A program made the translations under genes and the position numbers. From Jiella marina (lineage in GTDB: Bacteria > Pseudomonadota > Alphaproteobacteria > Rhizobiales > Rhizobiaceae): a stretch of DNA of 64,000 bases. The first letter of the stretch is position 1; every line of letters begins with the position of its first letter. A model generated the notes under the pieces. The model had not been told where the DNA came from and made no database searches. It saw only the letters and a program-made list of their open reading frames with translations. Below, piece by piece: positions 8,233 to 17,396 of this stretch. The DNA is taken from contig NZ_JAKQZG010000004.1 of assembly GCF_024359545.1 (NCBI RefSeq), positions 248,001 to 312,000 of the forward strand, read 5' to 3'.

Positions 8233-9270
8233 TCAGCCGTCGTCCGTCGCCTCCTCAAGCACGGACCGGGCGGTCGCCTCGTCAATGACGAGGCCGCTCA
8301 AGACGCCGCTTCGCAACAGGGCGAGCGTCGGATGCACCTTCTCCGGGCCCCCGGCGATCGCCACCACGGTGGAGCGGCGCAGATGATCGATGTCCGGCGA
8401 GAGAGCGCGGGCGCTGAAGCTCTCTGCCGTCACATTGCCGTGAGCGTCAAAATAGTGGCCGAGCAGCTCCCCCTCGGCTCCGCTCTCTCGCAACAGTCGC
8501 ATCTCTTCCGCGCCGAGCATGTGGTTCGTGACCAGCGACGCCGTGTCCGAAACGCTGCCAATTCCGGCAAAGACCAGGCTCGCCGAACAGGCGAGATCGA
8601 AGACCTCCCCCACGCCGGACTGGGACAAAAGCACTGCCTTGTCCTCGACGCTGTTGGCAAACAGCGGCAGGGGGATCTGATAGGCGTCGGCCCCTGTCTT
8701 TTCCGCCAGGCGATGGATCACATCGAACGGATTGGCTGCAAACCGACGATTGAATCCGCCGAGCACCGAGACGAAGCGCGTATTGTCCGCCTCGACATTC
8801 GGCATGCGGTTCACCGCGGCCGCCAAAGTGCGCCCATGACCGATGCCGATCAGTTCGTGATCGCCGCGCTCGACCTCGTTCCGCAGGAATGTCGCGCCGG
8901 CCAGACCCAGCGCGTTGAGCGGCATGCCGAGTTCGTCGAGATCCGGTGCAACCCGGCAGAAGGAGAGGGAGAAACGCTCGGTGATCGCGTCTTCGAGGCG
9001 AACGCATTCGGCCACTTCCGCCTCGACGAAGACGCGGATGAGTCCTTCCCGGGATGCCCGCGCGATAAGGCGGTGGGCCTTGGTGTTGGCCACGCCCAGC
9101 CGTTTCGCGATCTCGCCCTGGGTCATGCCGCCGGAGAAGTACAGCCAGGCCGCCCGCGCCGACAGGCTCGCCTCGTCTGCTTCGCCTCGCGACCGATTGG
9201 CATCCGGCTTCACCCGTCGCTCCCCATGTCGTCCGCTGTTGCGGTGCGAATTATTTTTTTCTTGAGACAA
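8233..9270 (-). CDS. SorC-family sugar-binding transcriptional regulator
   Basis: A 345-residue regulator. A DNA-binding domain at about 38-76 (MTQGEIAKRLGVANTKAHRL is the HTH core) is followed by a SorC-type ligand-binding domain with the sugar-phosphate style motif GIGHGRTLAAAV (about 143-154). It is the first gene of the minus-strand operon, 59 bp before the binding protein, so it is probably autoregulated together with the transporter. Family members sense a phosphorylated sugar or polyol; EryD and DeoR-like proteins are examples. It is divergent to the alpha-glucoside operon, whose promoter shares the 300-bp gap. Confidence 0.9.
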   Translation of the reverse strand: MSQEKNNSHRNSGRHGERRVKPDANRSRGEADEASLSARAAWLYFSGGMTQGEIAKRLGVANTKAHRLIARASREGLIRVFVEAEVAECVRLEDAITERFSLSFCRVAPDLDELGMPLNALGLAGATFLRNEVERGDHELIGIGHGRTLAAAVNRMPNVEADNTRFVSVLGGFNRRFAANPFDVIHRLAEKTGADAYQIPLPLFANSVEDKAVLLSQSGVGEVFDLACSASLVFAGIGSVSDTASLVTNHMLGAEEMRLLRESGAEGELLGHYFDAHGNVTAESFSARALSPDIDHLRRSTVVAIAGGPEKVHPTLALLRSGVLSGLVIDEATARSVLEEATDDG

Positions 9271-9571
9271 AATTTTTCACTCTTCACGTCCTCTGTCAAG
9301 TCTCGCCCAGTCGCTAACGCAGCGGAATGCCAAGTGTGGTACCATGCAATCAAAAGTCGTATTATCGGCATTGCGTCGCAGCAAACAGGCCGTGTTGTTG
9401 GCTCTCAAGGAGATTGGATCAGCCGTCGCGGCGAAGGGGCGAAGCTTGCCTTTCCTGAGCATTTGGTTAGCTTCGTTTCCAAGAGGACACGGCACCATGG
9501 AGGCCTCTCGGACATGTTCGGGAGGAGGCGCCGATAATGCGTCCCGATGTGAACAACCAGGGAGGAAGTCG
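9271..9571. promoter_or_regulatory. Divergent intergenic region between two sugar operons
   Basis: The 301-bp gap holds no convincing gene. Next to the SorC gene (about 9248-9280) there is a marked A/T run (TTATTTTTTTCTTGAGAC followed by AAAATTTTT), the likely promoter and operator side of the minus-strand operon. On the other side a strong ribosome-binding site (GGGAGGAAG, 9560-9568) precedes the ATG at 9572. I could not identify a clear inverted-repeat operator. Confidence 0.5.
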
Positions 9572-10837
9572 ATGAAGCTTCGCAAGATTGCCGTCGCGCT
9601 GGCCGCGGCGAGCGGGCTGGCCGGTGGCCATGCCTTCGCAGCTGAACTGGCCGTTGTTTCCGGCGCGGTCGGCAAGGACATTTCCGAACTCCGGATGCAG
9701 CTCGACGCGTTCGAGGAGGAAAGCGGTCACACGGTCAAGATCGTAGAGATGCCGGCCTCGACGACCGACCAGTTCGGCCAGTACCGGTTGTGGCTGTCGG
9801 CGGGCAACGAGGACATCGACGTCTATCGTACCGACGTGATCTGGGCTCCGCAGCTGGCGTCGAGCTTTGTCGATCTGACGGAGGCGATGAAGGACGAGGT
9901 CGGCAAGCACAATCCCTCGATCATCGAATCCCAGACCGTGGACGGAAAGCTCGTCGCCTTTCCGATGTATACGGATGCTCCAGCGCTCTACTATCGAACC
10001 GACCTCCTGGAGAAATACGGCAAGGAGCCGCCGAAGACCTGGGCCGAGCTGACCGAGATCGCCCAGGAGATCCAGGACAAGGAGCGCGAGGCCGGCAATA
10101 CGCAGATGAACGGCTTCGTCTTCCAGGGCGCGCCCTATGAGGGGCTGACCTGTGACGGTCTGGAATGGGTCAAGTCGAACGGCGGCGGACAGATCGTGTC
10201 GCCGGATGGCGAGATCACGATCAACAACGAAAAGGCTGCTGCCGCCATCGACATGGCCAAGGGCTGGGTCGGTACGATCGCGCCGGAAGGCGTTCTTTCC
10301 TACAAGGAAGAGGAATCGCGCGGCGTCTGGCAGACCGGCAATGCCGTCTTCATGCGCAATTGGCCGTACGCCTACGCGCTTTCCAACGGCGACGATTCCG
10401 CGGTGAAGGGCAAATTCGACGTGGTGCCGCTGCCGGCGGGCGAGGGCGGCTCGTCCGCTGCCTGTCTCGGCGGTTGGAATCTCGCCGTGTCGAAATATTC
10501 GCAGAACCAGGAAGCTGCGATCGAACTCGTCAAGTACCTGGGTTCGGAAGCGGCACAGAAGCAGCGCGCCATCAACCAGTCGCGCCTGCCGACGATTCCC
10601 GCGCTCTACGACGATCCCGAGATCGCCGAAGCTCAGCCGATCGTCGCAGAATGGGGCAGTGTGGTGGAAAACGCCGTTCCGCGGCCTTCGGCCCCGACGA
10701 AGCGCCAGTACAACGAGGTCTCCAAAGAGTTCTGGACCGCCGTCAACGAGACGCTGTCCGGCCGCGGCACGGCCGCCGAGAATCTCGATACCCTCGAAAA
10801 GCGCCTGCGTCGCCTGAAGCGGAGCGCCTGGGAATAG
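9572..10837 (+). CDS. Sugar ABC transporter substrate-binding protein (alpha-glucoside/trehalose type)
   Basis: A 421-residue periplasmic binding protein with a Sec signal peptide (basic MKLRKIA, hydrophobic core, cleavage after HAFA at about 23). The start was chosen at 9572 behind GGGAGGAAG; the frame is open further upstream but without a ribosome-binding site. The mature part has the SBP type 1 features of maltose/trehalose binders (MYTDAPALYYRTDLLEKYG, about 130-148, and FMRNWPYAYAL). It is the first gene of an operon with two permeases, an alpha-glucosidase and an ATPase, so an alpha-glucoside such as trehalose, maltose or sucrose is the likely ligand, comparable to rhizobial AglE or ThuE. 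Confidence 0.9.
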   Translation: MKLRKIAVALAAASGLAGGHAFAAELAVVSGAVGKDISELRMQLDAFEEESGHTVKIVEMPASTTDQFGQYRLWLSAGNEDIDVYRTDVIWAPQLASSFVDLTEAMKDEVGKHNPSIIESQTVDGKLVAFPMYTDAPALYYRTDLLEKYGKEPPKTWAELTEIAQEIQDKEREAGNTQMNGFVFQGAPYEGLTCDGLEWVKSNGGGQIVSPDGEITINNEKAAAAIDMAKGWVGTIAPEGVLSYKEEESRGVWQTGNAVFMRNWPYAYALSNGDDSAVKGKFDVVPLPAGEGGSSAACLGGWNLAVSKYSQNQEAAIELVKYLGSEAAQKQRAINQSRLPTIPALYDDPEIAEAQPIVAEWGSVVENAVPRPSAPTKRQYNEVSKEFWTAVNETLSGRGTAAENLDTLEKRLRRLKRSAWE

Positions 10838-10853
10838 CCGATCGATGAGGAAG

Positions 10854-10885
10854 GCGATGCGGGGGCTTGCATGCTCCCGCATCGC
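10854..10885 (+). other. Strong stem-loop after binding-protein gene
   Basis: A perfect 10-bp stem (10854-10863 GCGATGCGGG with 10876-10885 CCCGCATCGC) and a 12-nt loop lie 16 bp after the stop of the binding-protein gene. No T-run follows, so it is more likely an mRNA 3'-end stabiliser or attenuator than a full terminator. The rest of the 311-bp gap up to 11148 shows no gene, only the ribosome-binding site GGGAGGAG before 11149. Confidence 0.6.
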
Positions 10886-11148
10886 TGCCCTTCGTCACCC
10901 GGGCCGCGCGGCTCATGGGAGTCGCGAGCATCGTCGCAACCGCCTGCCTGCCGCCGAAAGGTAATCCGCGTGCAAGACGCGAGAGCAGGATAGCTGCGCC
11001 ATTGCTGCGATCCGGGAGTTGACGAAGGAGTTTGGCAGTCGCGTCGGTGAATGGTGGGCGCCATCCGACGACGAGTTTCGACCATCGAGGCAGACAGACC
11101 GGTCAACGGCAGGGTTCTCGATGGTCAGGCGTCCCGTGGGAGGAGACG

Positions 11149-12150
11149 ATGGCCAACGTTTCGACGAGCATTCCGCCGACGGACAAGTCCCTTCGGATGG
11201 AGACCGAAGGCGCCAAGCTGAAATCCGACCTGTCCCGGCAGCGATTGCGATCGGCCTGGTTATTTCTCACGCCGATGATCCTCGTTCTGGCGCTGGTCGC
11301 CGGCTGGCCGCTGGTCAAGACGATCTGGTTCTCGCTGACCAATGCCAGCCTGTCGAACCTTGAAGGCGCCGAGTTCGTCGGACTTCGCAATTACTGGGAA
11401 TATGTCGACTACGGCGACGGGGAGGGCGAATATTTCGGCCTTCTGTTCGACCCGCAATGGTGGAACGCCGTCTACAACACCGTCTATTACTCGGTGATCT
11501 CCGTCACCATCGAGACCATTCTCGGCCTTGCCTTCGCGCTGGTGCTCAACGCCGAGTTCAAGGGCCGAAGCTTCGTTCGCGCCGCCGTGCTCATCCCCTG
11601 GGCCATCCCCACGATCGTTTCCGCGAAGATGTGGGCCTGGATGATGAACGACCAGTTCGGCATCCTCAACGACATGCTGATGGCGATCGGAATCCTCTCC
11701 TCCCCGATCGCCTGGACCGCCGACCCCGACACGGCGATGTGGGCGGTGATCATCGTCGACGTCTGGAAGACGACGCCCTTCATGGCGCTCTTGATCCTTG
11801 CGGGCCTGCAGATGGTGCCGGGCGATGTGTACGAGGCCGCCAAGATCGACGGCATTCATCCGGTCAAGGTGTTCTGGAAGGTCACCCTGCCGCTGATCCG
11901 GCCGGCAATCCTGGTCGCGGTGATCTTCCGCGCGCTCGACGCGTTGCGGGTCTTCGACCTGATCTACGTTTTGACGCCCAACAACACCCAGACGAAGTCG
12001 ATGTCGGTGTTCGCCCAGGAGAATCTCTTCCAGTTCGACAAGTTCGCCTATGGCTCGGCGGCCTCGACGCTTCTGTTCCTGGTGATCGCCTTCATCACGC
12101 TCTTCTACATCAAGGTCGCCCGGCTCGACCTCAGCGGCAGGGGGAAATAA
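11149..12150 (+). CDS. Sugar ABC transporter permease (MalF/ThuF-like)
   Basis: A 333-residue CUT1 permease. The ATG at 11149 follows GGGAGGAGACG and gives a hydrophilic 30-residue N-terminus before the first transmembrane helix (AWLFLTPMILVLALVAGWP, about 37-55). The EAA loop is EAAKIDGIHPVKVFWKVTLP (about 229-248). It contributes one half of the membrane channel for the alpha-glucoside importer. Its stop is 4 bp before the start of the next permease. Confidence 0.93.
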   Translation: MANVSTSIPPTDKSLRMETEGAKLKSDLSRQRLRSAWLFLTPMILVLALVAGWPLVKTIWFSLTNASLSNLEGAEFVGLRNYWEYVDYGDGEGEYFGLLFDPQWWNAVYNTVYYSVISVTIETILGLAFALVLNAEFKGRSFVRAAVLIPWAIPTIVSAKMWAWMMNDQFGILNDMLMAIGILSSPIAWTADPDTAMWAVIIVDVWKTTPFMALLILAGLQMVPGDVYEAAKIDGIHPVKVFWKVTLPLIRPAILVAVIFRALDALRVFDLIYVLTPNNTQTKSMSVFAQENLFQFDKFAYGSAASTLLFLVIAFITLFYIKVARLDLSGRGK

Positions 12151-12154
12151 GACG

Positions 12155-12982
12155 ATGCCTTATGTCGTGAAACGCGCCGGCTTCTATGCCCTCGTCGTCT
12201 TTATCGTCCTGTTCTCGATCTTCCCGTTCTATTACGCGATCCTGACGAGCTTGAAATCGGGCACGGCCCTGTTCCGGGTGAACTACCTGCCTGTCGACTT
12301 CTCGCTGGCCAATTACACCGACGTTCTGACGAACGGGGTGTTTCCGCTGAATATTCTGAACTCGGTGATCGTCGCGGTGACGGTGGTCGCGATTTCCCTG
12401 TTCCTGGCGGTGACGGCCGCCTACGCCCTCTCGCGGATCAACTTTGCGGGGCGGGGGCTTCTGCTCCTGACCATTCTCGCCGTCTCGATGTTTCCGCAGA
12501 TCGCGGTGCTGGCAGGGCTGTTCGAGATGGTGCGCTGGGCCGGTGTCTACAACACACTCTTCTCGCTGATCTTCGCCTATATGATCTTCACCCTGCCGTT
12601 CACTGTCTGGGTGCTGACGACCTTTATGCGCGATCTGCCGATCGAGATCGAGGAGGCGGCGATCGTCGACGGCGCCTCGCCCTTCACCATCGTGATGCGT
12701 GTCTTCCTGCCGCTGATGTGGCCGGCGCTGGTGACGACGGGGCTGCTCGCCTTCATTGCCGCGTGGAACGAGTTCCTCTTCGCGCTCACCTTTGTCTCGA
12801 ACAATTCGACCCGCACGGTCCCGGTGGCGATCGCGCTTCTCTCCGGTGCCTCCGAACAGGAAATCCCCTGGGGCACGATCATGGCCGCTTCGGTCATTGT
12901 CACCGTGCCGCTCATCGTTCTGGTGCTGATCTTCCAGCGCAAGATCATCTCCGGCCTGACTGCCGGCGGCGTGAAAGGATAG
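12155..12982 (+). CDS. Sugar ABC transporter permease (MalG/ThuG-like)
   Basis: A 275-residue inner-membrane permease with about six helices, beginning FYALVVFIVLFSIFPFYYAI (about 9-28). The EAA loop is EEAAIVDGASPFTIVMRVFL (about 166-185) and the C-terminus is GLTAGGVKG, the MalG-like ending. It is the channel partner of 11149-12150. The ribosome-binding region AGGGGGAAATAAG spans the end of the preceding gene, which suggests translational coupling. Confidence 0.93.
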   Translation: MPYVVKRAGFYALVVFIVLFSIFPFYYAILTSLKSGTALFRVNYLPVDFSLANYTDVLTNGVFPLNILNSVIVAVTVVAISLFLAVTAAYALSRINFAGRGLLLLTILAVSMFPQIAVLAGLFEMVRWAGVYNTLFSLIFAYMIFTLPFTVWVLTTFMRDLPIEIEEAAIVDGASPFTIVMRVFLPLMWPALVTTGLLAFIAAWNEFLFALTFVSNNSTRTVPVAIALLSGASEQEIPWGTIMAASVIVTVPLIVLVLIFQRKIISGLTAGGVKG

Positions 12983-12984
12983 GA

Positions 12985-13500
12985 ATGGATAGACCCCTTC
13001 GCATCAGACCCGAGACCCATGCCGACGTGGAGGTCATCCGTGTGCTGATCGAAAAGGCGTTCCACGACGTGTCTCACAGCGACCACAAGGAAGCGGAGAT
13101 CGTGGATGAGTTGCGGCGGACGGGTGCTCTCGGACTGTCCCTCGTCGCCATCGATGCCGATGGCGGGATCATGGGCCATATCGCCTTTTCCGCGGTCTCG
13201 ATCGAAGACGCGGAATCGGGATGGTATGGCCTCGGGCCGGTCGCGGTCTGGCCGGAACTTCAGCGGCAGGGGCTCGGAACGGCGCTGGTAAACGAAGGTC
13301 TGCGCAGACTTGAAGGCCAGGGCGCCAAGGGCTGCGTGGTTCTGGGCGATCCGGCCTTTTATTCCCGCTTCGGCTTTGCCAGCGATCCGGCGCTGACCTA
13401 TCGCGGCCTCCCGACACGATATGTCCAGAAGCTCGCCTTTCAGCCGCAGGAAGCGACCGGCGAAATCAGCTATCACGCGGCCTTCGACGCCGCAGCCTAG
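12985..13500 (+). CDS. GNAT-family N-acetyltransferase (YhbS-like)
   Basis: A 171-residue acetyltransferase starting 3 bp after the permease stop. The acetyl-CoA binding region is LGPVAVWPELQRQGLGTALV (about 76-95), with the Q/R-x-x-G-x-G/A signature, followed by VLGDPAFYSRFGF, a pattern common in YhbS-type proteins. The acetyl acceptor is unknown. It is unusual to find one inside an alpha-glucoside operon; it could acetylate a sugar, an antibiotic-like amine or a protein. Tight spacing on both sides argues that it is truly cotranscribed. Confidence 0.85.
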   Translation: MDRPLRIRPETHADVEVIRVLIEKAFHDVSHSDHKEAEIVDELRRTGALGLSLVAIDADGGIMGHIAFSAVSIEDAESGWYGLGPVAVWPELQRQGLGTALVNEGLRRLEGQGAKGCVVLGDPAFYSRFGFASDPALTYRGLPTRYVQKLAFQPQEATGEISYHAAFDAAA

Positions 13501-13509
13501 GAGCACCGT

Positions 13510-15177
13510 TTGGACGAGCAGAGCCAAATCGAAGGGCAGATCGCACGTAAAGGGGGCGATCCCGACTGGTGGCGCGGCTCGGTCCTTTATCAGATCTATC
13601 CGCGCTCCTTTCAGGACTCGAACGGCGACGGCATCGGCGATCTGGCCGGCATCACCCGGCGTCTCGGCCATGTCTCGGCGCTCGGTGCCGACGGGATCTG
13701 GCTGTCGCCTTTCATGCCGTCCCCGATGAAGGATTTCGGCTACGACATCAGCAATTATCGCGACGTCGATCCGATCTTCGGGACGCTCGCCGATTTCGAC
13801 GCCCTGGTCGCGGAGGCCCATCGTCTCGGGCTCAAGGTCGTGATCGACCAGGTGCTCTCTCACACCTCCGATCAGCATCCCTGGTTCGTCGAAAGCCGGG
13901 GGAGCCGCGACAATCCCCGAGCCGACTGGTATGTCTGGGCTGAACCCAAACCGGACGGCACCCCGCCGAACAACTGGCTGTCGGTCTTCGGCGGCACCTC
14001 GTGGGAATGGGATTCCCGCCGCCGGCAATACTACCTTCACAACTTTCTGACCTCGCAGCCGGACCTGAATTTCCACAATCCCGACGTTCGCGCCGCGCTT
14101 CTCGGCGAGGTGCGCTTCTGGCTCGACCGCGGCGTCGACGGGTTCCGGCTCGACACGGCGAATTTCTACTTCCACGACCGCGACCTTCAGGACAATCCGC
14201 CGCTGGCGCCCGAACTGCAGTCGGAACTGATGGCCTCGCGCAACCAGCCCTACAACTGGCAGGACCACCTCCACGACAAGAACCGTCCCGAGAACCTGAC
14301 TTTCCTGCGCGAACTCCGCGCGCTGCTCGACGAGTATTCGGCCATGGCCGTCGGCGAGGTTGGCGAGCGCATCCGGGGTGTCGAACTGATGGCGGAATAC
14401 ACCGCCGGAACCGACAAGCTGCACATGTGCTACGCCTTCGACTTCCTGTCGGGCAACATGCCTGCCCCCGAGACGGTGCGGGCGATCGTGGAGCGGTTCG
14501 AGACCTGTGCGGCCGGAGATGGCTGGGCCTGCTGGGCGTTCTCCAACCACGATGTCGAGCGTCATGCGACCCGCTGGACCATCGGGCTGCCCGAAACCGA
14601 ACGCGCGCTCCGGCTGGCCGCCGGCATCCTGCTGACTCTGCGCGGGTCGGTCTGCCTCTACCAGGGCGAAGAGCTGGGCCTCACCGAGGCGGATATCGCC
14701 TATGAGGATCTGGTCGATCCCTATGGCATCAATTTCTGGCCGGAGGTGAAGGGGCGGGACGGTTGCCGCACGCCGATGGCCTGGGAGTCGGATCGTCCCC
14801 ATGCGGGCTTCTCCGAAGTGCGGCCCTGGCTCCCCGTCCCGGCGGAGCATTTGGCGCGCTCGGTCGATCGCATGGAAGCCGAAGAGGGCTCGCTTCTCAA
14901 TTTCTACCGCGCTCTTCTCGCCTTCCGCCGTCGGCATCCGGCCCTCGTGAAGGGAGAGATGACCTTTCTCGAGGCGCCGGACGGGGTGCTGGCCTTCATC
15001 CGCGAAGGCAGCGGCGAGCGCATCTATTGCGCTTTCAATCTGTCCGACCGCCGGGTCGCCCTCGATCTGCCGGAAGGGCTCGCGCCGTCGCCGCTGGACG
15101 GACATGGATTTGCCGGCCGCCTGACGGGCGGCAGGCTGGAACTCGACGATCATGATGGTTTCATCGGCGCGCTCTAG
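13510..15177 (+). CDS. aglA: Alpha-glucosidase, glycoside hydrolase family 13 (AglA type)
   Basis: A 555-residue cytoplasmic GH13 enzyme. It starts at TTG (13510), 7 bp after the ribosome-binding site AGGAG; no better ATG exists near the conserved start WWRGSVLYQIYPRSF. It shows the nucleophile region GVDGFRLDTANF (Asp about 216), the acid/base region AVGEVGERI and the transition-state Asp in FSNHDVERH. The sequence runs closely along rhizobial AglA, which hydrolyses maltose, sucrose and trehalulose-like alpha-glucosides after uptake. No signal peptide is present, so the sugar is imported intact and split in the cytoplasm. Confidence 0.92.
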   Translation: MDEQSQIEGQIARKGGDPDWWRGSVLYQIYPRSFQDSNGDGIGDLAGITRRLGHVSALGADGIWLSPFMPSPMKDFGYDISNYRDVDPIFGTLADFDALVAEAHRLGLKVVIDQVLSHTSDQHPWFVESRGSRDNPRADWYVWAEPKPDGTPPNNWLSVFGGTSWEWDSRRRQYYLHNFLTSQPDLNFHNPDVRAALLGEVRFWLDRGVDGFRLDTANFYFHDRDLQDNPPLAPELQSELMASRNQPYNWQDHLHDKNRPENLTFLRELRALLDEYSAMAVGEVGERIRGVELMAEYTAGTDKLHMCYAFDFLSGNMPAPETVRAIVERFETCAAGDGWACWAFSNHDVERHATRWTIGLPETERALRLAAGILLTLRGSVCLYQGEELGLTEADIAYEDLVDPYGINFWPEVKGRDGCRTPMAWESDRPHAGFSEVRPWLPVPAEHLARSVDRMEAEEGSLLNFYRALLAFRRRHPALVKGEMTFLEAPDGVLAFIREGSGERIYCAFNLSDRRVALDLPEGLAPSPLDGHGFAGRLTGGRLELDDHDGFIGAL

Positions 15178-15210
15178 CTCTGCCGGGCGCGCGTTATCTG
15201 GGAGGATCGG

Positions 15211-16320
<1,110 letters not shown>

Positions 16321-16417
16321 TTCGATCCGACCGGTACCACCCTGCCAGCCCACTCGTAGAGACGGTCGGGTCACGGACGCTGGGCAGATGCCGTGCGCGA
16401 AAGCTTCCATCTGGCTC

Positions 16418-16429
16418 GACAGCGCTGTC
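16418..16429. promoter_or_regulatory. 12-bp perfect palindrome, LacI-operator-like
   Basis: GACAGCGCTGTC is a perfect palindrome centred on CG with the AGCGCT core common in LacI-family operators. It lies in the 281-bp gap between the sugar ATPase and the TVP38 gene. No LacI regulator is in the window, so the assignment is tentative. Nothing else stands out in the gap. Confidence 0.35.
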
Positions 16430-16601
16430 CAAAGGCGTTTGAGGCCATATCGCCGATCGTTTGTCACGAAGAACGGAACAGTGCGTGACCGTTGCTAACG
16501 AAACCGTGTTCGCCAGCCGTTCGTTCCGGCGGTAACCTGCCCGGAGTTCGCCGCGAAGGACCAAGCGTGACCGGGGCAAATTCACGCGAAGGGCTGGACA
16601 C

Positions 16602-17381
16602 ATGATGGGTTCGAAGGCGATCGATGGCGAGGGGTTGATGGACGACGGCAGCACCGCCCGCAAGAAGCGATTCGGCAGCTGGGGCCGCTACTTTCCTTTT
16701 GCCGTTCTGCTCCTTGGCCTTGCTGTCGCCTACGCGGCCGGACTGCACGAATATCTCTCGCTTCAGGCCTTTCTCGACAGCCGCGAGGCATTGCGAGAGG
16801 CGGCGATGGACAATCTCGTCCTGGCCGGTCTCGGCTACGTCGCCCTCTACATTCTGCTGGTGGCCTTTTCCTTCCCCGCCGCCTCCCTCGTCACCGTCGC
16901 CTCGGGCTTCGTGTTCGGCTGGCTGGTGGGCGGGCTTCTGACCGTTGTCGGCGCGACGCTCGGCGCCACCATCCTCTTCCTGGCAGCCCGTTCGGCCTTC
17001 GGCGATGTCCTGAAAAAGAAGAGCGGCGGTGCGATTTCCCGTTTTGCCGAAGGCTTTCAGGATGACGCCTTCTCCTATCTCCTCGTCTTGCGGCTTACGC
17101 CGGTTCTGCCCTTCTTCGTGGTCAACATCGCGCCGGCCTTCTTCAACGTGTCGCTCGCGACCTACATGGCGACGACCTTCCTCGGCATCATTCCCGGCTC
17201 GATGGTCTATGCGTTTCTCGGTAGCGGTCTCGAACAGGCGCTGGTGAATGTCGGCGAGGGACAGCCGACGATCGGCGATCTGGTCACCCCGCAGATGACG
17301 ATCGCGCTGGTCGGGCTCGGCGCGCTTGCCATATTGGGCGTGATTCTGAAGAAGACCGTTCTGCGCAAGCGCGCCGCCTGA
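16602..17381 (+). CDS. TVP38/TMEM64 (DedA-like VTT domain) membrane protein
   Basis: A 259-residue integral membrane protein. It has a first helix at about 30-48, then the VTT domain with its typical re-entrant motif (FSFPAASLVTVASGFVFGWL, about 87-106) and the second motif RLTPVLPFFVVN (about 164-175). Relatives are thought to be half-transporters or lipid scramblases, and their substrate is mostly unknown. It lies 15 bp before a flavin disulfide reductase gene, a pairing seen in many proteobacteria whose purpose is not settled. An in-frame ATG at 16638 is an alternative start. Confidence 0.88.
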   Translation: MMGSKAIDGEGLMDDGSTARKKRFGSWGRYFPFAVLLLGLAVAYAAGLHEYLSLQAFLDSREALREAAMDNLVLAGLGYVALYILLVAFSFPAASLVTVASGFVFGWLVGGLLTVVGATLGATILFLAARSAFGDVLKKKSGGAISRFAEGFQDDAFSYLLVLRLTPVLPFFVVNIAPAFFNVSLATYMATTFLGIIPGSMVYAFLGSGLEQALVNVGEGQPTIGDLVTPQMTIALVGLGALAILGVILKKTVLRKRAA

Positions 17382-17396
17382 AACGAAGGAAACTCC

